Of a DNA stretch of 6,877 nt, positions 1-5,316 are shown one piece after another. This DNA comes from Hydrogenophaga sp. GTDB lineage: Bacteria > Pseudomonadota > Gammaproteobacteria > Burkholderiales > Burkholderiaceae. A model generated the notes under the pieces. It ran no database searches, had not been told where the DNA came from, and worked only from the letters and a program-made list of their open reading frames with translations. The stretch's first letter is position 1, and each line of letters begins with the position of its first letter. The stretch covers positions 1 through 6,877 of the forward strand of contig JALOSH010000105.1 of assembly GCA_025458545.1 (NCBI GenBank), in the 5' to 3' direction. The translations under genes were made by a program, and so were the position numbers.

Positions 1-1
1 C

Positions 2-991
2 ATCGCCATCCTCGACGGCGCCATGGGCACCATGATCCAGCGCTTCAAGCTGGGCGAGGCGCAGTACCGGGGCGAGCGCTTCAAAGACTTCCACAAAGAT
101 GTGAAGGGCAACAACGAGCTGCTGAGCCTGACCCGGCCCGACGTGATCAGTGACATCCACGAGGGCTACCTCGCCGCTGGCGCCGACCTGATCGAGACCA
201 ACACCTTCGGCGCCACCACCATCGCGCAAGAAGACTACGAGATGGCCCACCTGGCGCGCGAGATGAACCTGGCCTCGGCCCGGCTGGCGCGCGCCGCCTG
301 CGACAAGTTCAGCACGCCCGACAAACCCCGCTTTGTGGCCGGCGCCCTCGGCCCCACGCCCAAGACCGCCAGCATCAGCCCCGATGTGAACGACGCTGGC
401 GCCCGCAACGTCACCTTCGAGCAACTGCGCGCCGCCTACTACGAACAGGTCGAAGCCCTGGTCGAAGGCGGGTCCGACGTGCTGCTGGTCGAAACCATCT
501 TCGACACCCTCAACGCCAAGGCCGCCCTGTTCGCCATCGACGAGTTCTTCGAAAAGAGCGGCGAGCGGCTGCCGGTCATCATCAGCGGCACCGTGACCGA
601 CGCCTCCGGCCGCATCCTGAGCGGCCAGACCGTCAGCGCCTTCTGGGCCAGCGTGCGCCACATCCAGCCGCTGGCCGTGGGCCTGAACTGCGCACTCGGC
701 GCCACGCTCATGCGCCCGTACATCCAGGAACTGGCCAAGGTCGCGGGCGACACCTTCATCAGCTGCTACCCCAACGCCGGCCTGCCCAATCCCATGAGCG
801 ACACCGGCTTTGATGAAACGCCCGAGGTCACGAGTCGCCTGCTGCACGAATTCGCGGCCGAAGGCCTGGTGAACATCGTGGGCGGCTGCTGCGGCACCAC
901 GCCCCAGCACATCGGCGCGATCCACGACGCGGTGGCCAGCCAGGCGCCGCGGGCGGTGGGGCGGGCGGTGTTTTACAAAGAGGCGGCCTGA
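2..991 (+). CDS. metH: Homocysteine S-methyltransferase module of B12-dependent methionine synthase (5' end outside window)
   Basis: This is the homocysteine-binding, zinc-dependent half of methionine synthase, which transfers a methyl group from methylcobalamin to homocysteine in the cytoplasm. The frame is open from base 2, and the visible start [13 protein letters not shown] is the family's N-terminal signature, so only a few codons are missing upstream; the ATG at 23 lies inside that motif and is not the start. Counting from base 2, the three zinc-ligand cysteines are present: C230 in GLNCALG, and C296 and C297 in GGCCGTTP. The segment [10 protein letters not shown] is also typical. The protein stops at about 330 residues, where E. 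coli MetH continues into its folate domain. It is therefore a split MetH, an arrangement known in Burkholderiales, rather than a truncated one. The partner carrying the folate, cobalamin and activation domains is not in the window. The gene converges on the lipoprotein gene, with 37 bp between stop codons and no convincing terminator. Confidence 0.93.
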   Translation: MAILDGAMGTMIQRFKLGEAQYRGERFKDFHKDVKGNNELLSLTRPDVISDIHEGYLAAGADLIETNTFGATTIAQEDYEMAHLAREMNLASARLARAACDKFSTPDKPRFVAGALGPTPKTASISPDVNDAGARNVTFEQLRAAYYEQVEALVEGGSDVLLVETIFDTLNAKAALFAIDEFFEKSGERLPVIISGTVTDASGRILSGQTVSAFWASVRHIQPLAVGLNCALGATLMRPYIQELAKVAGDTFISCYPNAGLPNPMSDTGFDETPEVTSRLLHEFAAEGLVNIVGGCCGTTPQHIGAIHDAVASQAPRAVGRAVFYKEAA

Positions 992-1028
992 ACCTTTTCC
1001 GACCGCTCCATACCGGGTTTTGCCGGGG

Positions 1029-1784
1029 TTAGACCGGAGCAGGCTTGCTTCCGATGTAGATGAAGCCGTCCGACCTCGCGCTGTTCAATGCCATCACCAG
1101 GAGTTGCCGGGTAGCGCTGTCGTAATACGCTACGCCAGTTGTTGTGGCTCCATTGCCGAGAGCGCAATTCGCTCCTGTGAACGTGACGGAGACATTAAAG
1201 ATGTTCTTTCCACTGGGACGCGGAGTGAATGTGCCCGCAGAAGAGCAGCCATTGGAAACAGGTGTGGACACCGCGCCGGATGAAGAGATCGTCACCGATG
1301 CTGACTGTACTGAACTACCGCCAGAAACGCCCGTGCCTGAAAACGTACCTGCCACAGCAGCCAGCGAAGCCGCTTGATCGTAGCTTGCAGAATAGGTACC
1401 GCTGAACCTGGTGCCGTTCGATGCGGTCAAGCTGATGGTTGCTCTGGAAGAATAGGTTCCCGAATACGTTCCTGGGGTCACGGTTCGTGATGGGATGTTG
1501 AAGTCACTTCCCGAGCCATTAAGCGATGTCCCACTGGACGTGGTGTTGCCATACAGAGCGCCAATGATGGAGTTTCCGGACGTGTAGACACCCCAGGTCT
1601 CGCCAGTTTCCAGGATTGCGACATTGACCTGCGTACCAGTTGACGTTGTCCCGCTCCAGAACCCTTCGGCGGTAGCGCTTGGGCCAGGAGCAATCTCTGT
1701 CGATCCTCCATCCCCACCGCCCCCACATCCAGCGAGTACAGAAATTGCAGCAATGCTTGCGAATAGCGTCTTCATTGTTTTCAT
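1029..1784 (-). CDS. Ser/Thr/Gly-rich predicted lipoprotein, function unknown
   Basis: This encodes a 251-residue secreted protein of unknown function. The N-terminus is a lipoprotein signal peptide: Lys at 2 and 5, a hydrophobic stretch at 7-19 and the lipobox LAGC with lipidated Cys20. A Gly-rich linker (21-29) follows. The mature part is rich in Ser, Thr and Gly, with recurring short patterns such as FSGTYS and GTFSGTG, suggesting beta structure. C180 and C207 could form a disulfide. No catalytic motif is visible. The first ATG is preferred because AAGGGA lies 4 bases upstream of it; a second ATG three codons in is less well placed. Residue 22 is Gly, not Asp, so an outer-membrane location is plausible but inferred. 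GC is clearly lower than in metH (about 53% in a sampled stretch), in line with its position in the accessory island. The gene is divergent from the XRE gene, with a 78-bp shared upstream region. Confidence 0.82.
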   Translation of the reverse strand: MKTMKTLFASIAAISVLAGCGGGGDGGSTEIAPGPSATAEGFWSGTTSTGTQVNVAILETGETWGVYTSGNSIIGALYGNTTSSGTSLNGSGSDFNIPSRTVTPGTYSGTYSSRATISLTASNGTRFSGTYSASYDQAASLAAVAGTFSGTGVSGGSSVQSASVTISSSGAVSTPVSNGCSSAGTFTPRPSGKNIFNVSVTFTGANCALGNGATTTGVAYYDSATRQLLVMALNSARSDGFIYIGSKPAPV

Positions 1785-1862
1785 GACTTCCCTTTTTGAT
1801 TGGTTGTAGCCGGACGACTTGCCCGAGCCAGATGTATCTTAATGTGACCAGCCTGAAACTGA

Positions 1863-2123
1863 ATGTTCCACATTGAGGTTGAGCATCCGAGCGTACCGGT
1901 CGCTGTTCATCCCCGTCGCTACCAAACCTTGCAGGCTGAAATGGTCGAAGTGCGTCGTGCGGCAGGACTCTCCCAAGTGGGGTTGGCAGAAGCGCTGGGT
2001 GTCGGACAGTCGCACGTTTCCAAGGTTGAACGCGGTGAGATGTACGTGGATGTGATGGTGTTCATCGGCTGGTGTCCCGCTTGCAAAGTACGCCCCGACG
2101 CAGCCATTGCAAAGCTGACGTAG
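1863..2123 (+). CDS. Small XRE-family helix-turn-helix regulator
   Basis: This encodes an 86-residue DNA-binding protein of the Cro/C1 (XRE) type. The helix-turn-helix spans about residues 28-59: VRRAAGLSQVGLAEALG forms the first helices and GQSHVSKVERGE the recognition helix. The tail (YVDVMVFIGWCPACKVRP) resembles the fourth and fifth helices of small solitary XRE proteins, which usually read 'LDVVEF..WC.ALGVDP'. No dimerisation or sensor domain follows. The start at 1863 is chosen because family members carry a short HPxY-like N-terminal stretch before the HTH, seen here at 16-20, but no clear Shine-Dalgarno precedes it. The ATG at 1941 (residue 27) would cut into the first helix. The gene converges on the endonuclease/methyltransferase operon, its stop lying 106 bp from the endonuclease stop. 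Its location suggests a controller of the R-M genes, but classical C genes are usually co-directional with the endonuclease gene, so that role is inference only. Confidence 0.85.
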   Translation: MFHIEVEHPSVPVAVHPRRYQTLQAEMVEVRRAAGLSQVGLAEALGVGQSHVSKVERGEMYVDVMVFIGWCPACKVRPDAAIAKLT

Positions 2124-2140
2124 CCGACCCATCAAGCCCG

Positions 2141-2170
2141 CTTCAATCACCCTTGCATCTTCAATCACCC
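2141..2170. repeat. Two direct copies of CTTCAATCACCC
   Basis: Two exact 12-base copies lie at 2141-2152 and 2159-2170, an 18-base period, in the gap between the convergent XRE and HNH genes. A partial third AATCAC follows at 2173-2178. The copies are too short and too few for a CRISPR array. They could be a small duplication or a protein-binding site. No strong terminator hairpin is visible in this gap. Confidence 0.6.
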
Positions 2171-2229
2171 CGAATCACATCAACCAAGGGACGGCGTTGC
2201 CCATGCTGGGGCGACCTTTCCGAAGGCGC

Positions 2230-2835
2230 TTACTGCCGGTTGGTCAGCTTTGCTGCTTGGGCTGGAAACTTTTTGATCAGCCATTCCAGAGCGCTCAGTT
2301 GATCGTCAACGGTTGCGCGTCGAATGTTGACCATGAGCTGTTTCAGATCGGGGCGCATGGGGGTGATGTTTTGTGCGCCTTCATTGCACACGCTGCAAAG
2401 CGCGCGCAGGTTCGTGTAGTCGTCGCTCCCGCCTTTGGACTTGTCCAAGATGTGCCCGATGTGAAGGCGGGTTTTGCGGCCTGCCGGGTCGTACGGGTGC
2501 ACCTCGCCAGCCACGGCACCGCACATCTGGCAGGTGAATCCGTTGCGGTCCAGCACGAATGCTCGGGTTTCTTTGGACATTTCGCGCGCGAAGGCGGGCT
2601 TGGGCTTGGCGGTTTCCAGCAGGTATTCGCCCGGTTTGAGATCGCTGCGGTCGTTGTGGGTCAGTATCTGGTAGCCCTCTTCGTCACGCAATTCGCGCAC
2701 GCGCCTGGCCCATTCAGAAGAGCCGTTGCCCACGGCTTTCAGTTCATCTGCGTGCAGCACGCGGCCGATGTTGGCCAGAAAGTGAGCGCGCAGTTTGGCT
2801 TTGGCCCCCTGGCCTGCTTGGGCTCGCGTGACCAT
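2230..2835 (-). CDS. HNH endonuclease, probable restriction enzyme of a type II R-M system
   Basis: This 201-residue protein probably makes double-strand breaks in DNA not protected by the neighbouring methyltransferase. The C-terminal half holds an HNH fold with a four-cysteine zinc site: C102xxC105 and C147xxC150. The core is H125-I-G-H128, followed by the KGGSDD loop, N142 in TNL, and CN at 150-151. Many relatives have Asp just before the second core His; here it is Gly, so H128 is taken as the general base. The N-terminal part (about 15-75, including the ARRVRELRDEEG segment) looks like a small helical or winged-helix DNA-recognition domain, an inference from pattern only. The ATG overlaps the methyltransferase stop as TGATG, so the protein is probably made by translational coupling after the methyltransferase. 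That order favours modification before cutting. No recognition sequence can be assigned by eye. A non-restriction HNH nuclease is the main alternative, made unlikely by the coupling. Confidence 0.85.
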   Translation of the reverse strand: MVTRAQAGQGAKAKLRAHFLANIGRVLHADELKAVGNGSSEWARRVRELRDEEGYQILTHNDRSDLKPGEYLLETAKPKPAFAREMSKETRAFVLDRNGFTCQMCGAVAGEVHPYDPAGRKTRLHIGHILDKSKGGSDDYTNLRALCSVCNEGAQNITPMRPDLKQLMVNIRRATVDDQLSALEWLIKKFPAQAAKLTNRQ

Positions 2836-3791
2836 CAGGCCCTCTTTTTCACTTTGGCGTTGGCCGCCGATTCAAAAGCGGCCACGATTTGTTTGCCAAC
2901 GGCTTTGGCCACAGGCGGTGGGAACGCATTGCCCACTTGCCGATAGGCGGCCGTTTTCTTGCCAGACAGTTCCCATGAGTCAGGAAAGCCTTGAATGCGT
3001 GCGGCCATGCGAACCGTCAGCCGGGGGTCGCCTTCAAAGCCGGGCAGGGGCGAGTGGTCTGCCAGTCCTCGCCCGTCCACACCCAAACCAGCCCAGGCTT
3101 TTCGGGCGCGGGTTGGCCCAAGGTCTGGCCCACCGTGTTTTTTGGAACCGCCTACCAAAGTGGGGGCAATCGCATTGGCGCGGTCGCGCCAATGGGCTGC
3201 GCCCTCCCAGCCGTTGGCGGCCATCAGGTCGTGCAGACATTCGCCGACGGTGGGTGCTTCGACCAATTGGGGTGTCGGCCAGCTGAAGTGTTCTGCGATG
3301 GGCTTGCGCAGTGCCACCAAGATAGACCTCGGGCGCAATTGAGGCACGCCGAAATCGCTGGCTTGCAAAAGCCGCCATTCCGCTTCGTAGCCCAGCGCTT
3401 TGAGCCGATTCAAGATGCCTTGGCGGTACGCCTCGAACCTGGGGTCAAGAAGACCGCGTACGTTCTCCAGCATCAAGGCCAGTGGACGGCACTCTTCCAC
3501 CAACCGGAGTGCTTCAGGAAAAAGATCGCGCTCGTCGTCAGCGCCCAGCTGCTTGCCTGCGTGGGAGAAAGGTGGACATGGAACGCCACCCGCGACGAGC
3601 TCAATGCCTGCCAAATGGGCGGCGGAGTATTTGCGGACATCACCCTCGATCACCCGCCAGGCCGGGCGGTTGCATCGGAGCGTGGCACAGGCTGCTGGCT
3701 CGTACTCCACCAAATCAAGATGCTCAAAACCCGCCTGCTCCAGCCCAAGTGCTTGCCCCCCCGCTCCGGCGCAAATTTCGATCGAGTGCAT
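2835..3791 (-). CDS. C5-cytosine DNA methyltransferase (Dcm/M.HhaI family)
   Basis: This 318-residue enzyme transfers methyl from S-adenosylmethionine to C5 of cytosine in a specific DNA site. The conserved motifs appear in order: motif I EICAGAGGQALGL (5-17) for AdoMet binding; motif II acidic EYE (29-31); motif IV GGVPCPPF (68-75) with catalytic Cys72; motif VI ENV (109-111) with Glu109; motif VIII QLRPRS (151-156); motif IX RIQGFPDSW (265-273); and motif X YRQVGNAFPPPVAKAVG (283-299). The target-recognition region, about 185-262, is short, fitting a compact monospecific enzyme. Length is close to M.HhaI (327 residues). The start is supported by AAAGG 9 bases upstream and by motif I falling at residue 5. 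A perfect TATAAT lies 45-50 bases upstream. The gene is first in a two-gene operon and overlaps the HNH gene by one base. All key residues are present, so the enzyme should be active; its site specificity is unknown. Confidence 0.95.
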   Translation of the reverse strand: MHSIEICAGAGGQALGLEQAGFEHLDLVEYEPAACATLRCNRPAWRVIEGDVRKYSAAHLAGIELVAGGVPCPPFSHAGKQLGADDERDLFPEALRLVEECRPLALMLENVRGLLDPRFEAYRQGILNRLKALGYEAEWRLLQASDFGVPQLRPRSILVALRKPIAEHFSWPTPQLVEAPTVGECLHDLMAANGWEGAAHWRDRANAIAPTLVGGSKKHGGPDLGPTRARKAWAGLGVDGRGLADHSPLPGFEGDPRLTVRMAARIQGFPDSWELSGKKTAAYRQVGNAFPPPVAKAVGKQIVAAFESAANAKVKKRA

Positions 3792-3835
3792 GGCGTTTGA
3801 CCTTTGCTTTGGGGAAACGGAAGAAAACAGCTGTG

Positions 3836-3841
3836 ATTATA
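3836..3841 (-). promoter_or_regulatory. Candidate -10 element of the methyltransferase-endonuclease operon
   Basis: On the minus strand this is a perfect TATAAT. It would start transcription near 3829, leaving a leader of about 38 bases before the methyltransferase ATG, a normal distance. No good -35 hexamer lies 16-18 bases upstream, which is GC-rich. A GTCGAC palindrome (3849-3854) lies in the spacer and could be a regulator or methylation target. An activator-dependent or weak promoter is possible. Confidence 0.5.
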
Positions 3842-4054
3842 TTCAGGTGTCGACGGAGGCCGGGCGCGCTTTCGCGACGGTTTTGAGATCGCCGACCGCT
3901 GCCTAAGAGCCGCCTGTGCCGCAAGCGAGGGAAAGGCTGTCGGGTAAAGTGCGGCAGGTTTTCGACACCAACCGCTGCCACCAACGAGATATCGAACGGC
4001 GATTCTGCGTCCAGATCGATCAAACCTTCAGGTTTTTTCTGAGGAACCTTCGCC
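3842..4054. other. Gene-free stretch between the R-M operon and the alx promoter
   Basis: The whole gap between the methyltransferase start and the alx start is 494 bp. Its right half is explained by the alx promoter and riboswitch. In the remaining part I see no reading frame with protein-like composition. There is a weak imperfect hairpin, CTTCAG/CTGAGG, near 4026-4044 with no following T run, and a GATCGATC palindrome at 4014-4021. The left edge carries one copy of the 9-bp repeat CCGACCGCT (3892-3900). Nothing else could be supported. Confidence 0.5.
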
Positions 4055-4083
4055 TTGTGGCGGAGTCTCTGCGCCCCCACAAT
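4055..4083 (+). promoter_or_regulatory. alx: Candidate sigma-70 promoter of the riboswitch-alx transcript
   Basis: TTGTGG (4055-4060) and CACAAT (4078-4083) are separated by 17 bases. They match the consensus at 3 of 6 and 4 of 6 positions, so this is weak by sequence. Support comes from position: the predicted start, about 4090, falls just before the first base of riboswitch helix P1 (4096), as expected for a short riboswitch leader. Confidence 0.4.
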
Positions 4084-4095
4084 CCCGCATCCCGT

Positions 4096-4232
4096 CAAGG
4101 GGAGTAGCCAGCCCGCCACCGGACGCTCAGTCCGGCATCCGGTGGGTGGGGTGTCCGTCAATACGTGGTCTTCACCGAAAGGCCGCCGGATGCTTCGAAC
4201 CGCGCGAGGCGCCCGGTTCCGGCCAGACCTTG
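4096..4232 (+). ncRNA. yybP-ykoY (Mn2+-sensing) riboswitch upstream of alx
   Basis: The leader of alx carries the conserved parts of the manganese riboswitch class. The L1 signature GGGGAGTAGCC is at 4099-4109. The 3' signature GGCCAGACCTTG is at 4221-4232. They are brought together by P1 (CAAGG 4096-4100 with CCTTG 4228-4232) and P2 (GCC 4107-4109 with GGC 4221-4223). The distal loop contains TCAATACG (4158-4165), resembling the conserved L3 that completes the metal site with L1. Between them are GC-rich hairpins, for example CCGGAC/GTCCGG (4119-4124/4130-4135) and GAACCG/CGGTTC (4197-4202/4214-4219). In E. coli, members of this class lie in front of alx and mntP and raise expression when Mn2+ is high. 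The downstream gene here is an alx homologue, so class and context agree. Boundaries and inner pairings were folded by hand. Confidence 0.88.
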
Positions 4233-4277
4233 CAGGCTGTTCTTCCTCAGATCAACACTGTCTTTAAAAAAAGGTCT
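4225..4277 (+). promoter_or_regulatory. alx: Anti-Shine-Dalgarno / Shine-Dalgarno switch of alx
   Basis: The alx ribosome-binding region is AAGGTCT at 4271-4277, with its AAGG 11 bases before the ATG. It is exactly complementary over 7 bases to AGACCTT at 4225-4231. That segment holds the 3' strand of riboswitch helix P1. Pairing as P1 and pairing with the Shine-Dalgarno region are therefore mutually exclusive: metal-bound aptamer should free the site, empty aptamer should mask it. There is no terminator-like hairpin plus T run before the ATG, so control is probably translational. This is inference from complementarity. Confidence 0.6.
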
Positions 4278-4285
4278 TCTCACTC

Positions 4286-5236
4286 ATGGATACCATCGCA
4301 CCCCTGTGGCTCTGGGGCGTCTTCATCGCTGTCGTTCTCATCGCGCTGTTCGTGGATTTTGTCGTGCTCTCCAAGCAGGGCGCCCACGCGGTCGGTGTCA
4401 AGGAGGCGCTCAACTGGTCGCTGGCCTGGGTCGCGGTCAGTTTGTTGTTCAACGCCATGTTCTGGTGGGCCATCAAGGACACCACGGGCTCTGTCGAGGT
4501 CGCCAACGAAAAGGCGCTGGAGTTCCTCACCGGCTACCTGATCGAGAAGAGTCTGGCGGTGGACAACATCTTTGTCTTCTTGCTGATCTTCACCTACTTC
4601 GCCGTCCCGCCCACTTACCAGAAACGGGTGCTGATGATCGGCATTCTGGGCGCGATCGTGCTGCGCACCATCATGATCCTGGTGGGTGCCTGGCTGCTGG
4701 ACCAGTTCCACTGGATCCTGTACGTGTTCGGTGCCTTCCTGATCCTCACCGGCATCAAGATGTGGATGGGTGCCGATTCCGAGGCCAACCTGGACGACAA
4801 CCCGGCGCTGAAGCTGCTGCGCCGGATCATGCCGGTGAGCAAGGAGTACGACGGCGAGAAGTTCTTCACCATTGAGAACGGTAAGCGCATCGCCACGCCG
4901 CTGCTGATGGTGATTGCCATGGTGGGCCTGACCGATGTGATCTTCGCGGTGGATTCGATCCCGGCGATTTTTGCCATCACCAAGGACCCGTTCATCGTGC
5001 TGACCAGCAACGTGTTCGCCATCCTCGGCTTGCGCGCCATGTTCTTCCTGCTGCAGGCCGCGGCCAGCCGCTTCCACCTGCTGAACTACGGCCTGGCCGT
5101 GATCCTGGTGTTCATCGGCACCAAGATGATGCTGATCGATGTGTTCAAGATTCCGGTGGCGGTGTCGCTGGGTGTGGTGATGGGCGTGCTGGTCATCACC
5201 ATGATCTGGAGCGCCAAAACCGCGCCGAACACCTGA
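4286..5236 (+). CDS. alx: Alx/TerC-family integral membrane protein, probable Mn2+ exporter
   Basis: This 316-residue inner-membrane protein resembles E. coli Alx (about 320 residues) along its whole length as I recall that sequence, including the segments TGYLIEKSLAVDN, GAIVLRTIMI and FAVDSIPAIFA. TerC-family proteins carry acidic residues inside membrane helices that are thought to bind metal; here these are E and D of EKSLAVDN (about 87-94) and D in AVDS (about 224). Hydrophobic segments appear near 8-28, 45-63, 93-112, 118-137, 141-158, 206-224, 236-258 and 270-310, consistent with 7-9 membrane helices. A polar loop (about 160-200) separates the two halves. E. coli Alx is linked to Mn2+ export and induced by alkaline pH and Mn2+. 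The riboswitch in front supports the same role here. Two tandem terminators follow, so it is a single-gene transcript. The family was named from tellurite resistance, but nothing here points to tellurite. Confidence 0.94.
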   Translation: MDTIAPLWLWGVFIAVVLIALFVDFVVLSKQGAHAVGVKEALNWSLAWVAVSLLFNAMFWWAIKDTTGSVEVANEKALEFLTGYLIEKSLAVDNIFVFLLIFTYFAVPPTYQKRVLMIGILGAIVLRTIMILVGAWLLDQFHWILYVFGAFLILTGIKMWMGADSEANLDDNPALKLLRRIMPVSKEYDGEKFFTIENGKRIATPLLMVIAMVGLTDVIFAVDSIPAIFAITKDPFIVLTSNVFAILGLRAMFFLLQAAASRFHLLNYGLAVILVFIGTKMMLIDVFKIPVAVSLGVVMGVLVITMIWSAKTAPNT

Positions 5237-5253
5237 GCTGTTTGACCTGAGCG

Positions 5254-5279
5254 CTGCGCTGTGGTGTGCGCAGTTTTTT
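5254..5279 (+). terminator. Intrinsic terminator 1 after alx
   Basis: CTGCGC (5254-5259) pairs with GCGCAG (5268-5273) around an 8-base loop, followed directly by six T (5274-5279). It begins 17 bases after the alx stop codon. Confidence 0.8.
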
Positions 5280-5313
5280 GCCCGGACCCTCGCAAGGGAG
5301 TCCGGGCTTTTTT
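5280..5313 (+). terminator. Intrinsic terminator 2 after alx, stronger
   Basis: GCCCGGAC (5280-5287) pairs with GTCCGGGC (5300-5307), extended by CCT/AGG past a small bulge, and is followed by six T (5308-5313). It abuts terminator 1. Read on the minus strand the same stem has no T run after it, so it serves alx rather than the convergent gene, whose stop codon is 3 bases away. Confidence 0.9.
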
Positions 5314-5316
5314 GTG

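Larger units (their letters stand above)
999..3900. other. Accessory island with lipoprotein, XRE regulator and R-M pair, edged by a 9-bp direct repeat
   Basis: Between the metH stop and the alx leader the base composition drops, and the gene content changes from housekeeping to R-M and unknown genes. The sequence CCGACCGCT occurs at 999-1007 and again at 3892-3900, just outside the first and last genes of this block. No transposase, integrase, tRNA or long terminal inverted repeat is seen. The boundaries are therefore approximate, and acquisition by transfer is inferred from composition and content. The repeat could be an insertion scar or chance. Confidence 0.5.

Noticed and set aside
992..1028. 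Possible terminator between metH and the lipoprotein gene
   Set aside because: Only short, weak GC pairings and a T run of four; no stem followed by a T tract on either strand.
2141..2178. Possible CRISPR array
   Set aside because: There are only two 12-base copies with a 6-base gap, far below array dimensions, and no cas genes.
2197..2946. Plus-strand open frame (249 codons) opposite the HNH gene
   Set aside because: Composition-driven shadow; the minus-strand HNH zinc and catalytic residues and the TGATG coupling are decisive.
2991..3800. Long plus-strand open frame (269 codons) opposite the methyltransferase
   Set aside because: It is a by-product of GC-rich codon bias. The opposite strand carries every C5-methyltransferase motif in order, and this translation shows no domain-like pattern.
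4026..4044. Hairpin CTTCAG/CTGAGG as a terminator upstream of the riboswitch
   Set aside because: It has a wobble pair, the T run sits in the loop rather than after the stem, and no upstream plus-strand gene needs it.
3724..4161. Minus-strand 145-codon frame across the methyltransferase start and the alx leader
   Set aside because: It overlaps the methyltransferase promoter and the riboswitch, has no protein-like pattern and no good ribosome site.
4280..5077. Minus-strand open frame opposite alx, rich in His, Gln and Asp
   Set aside because: Shadow of a membrane-protein gene; hydrophobic codons read in reverse give this composition.
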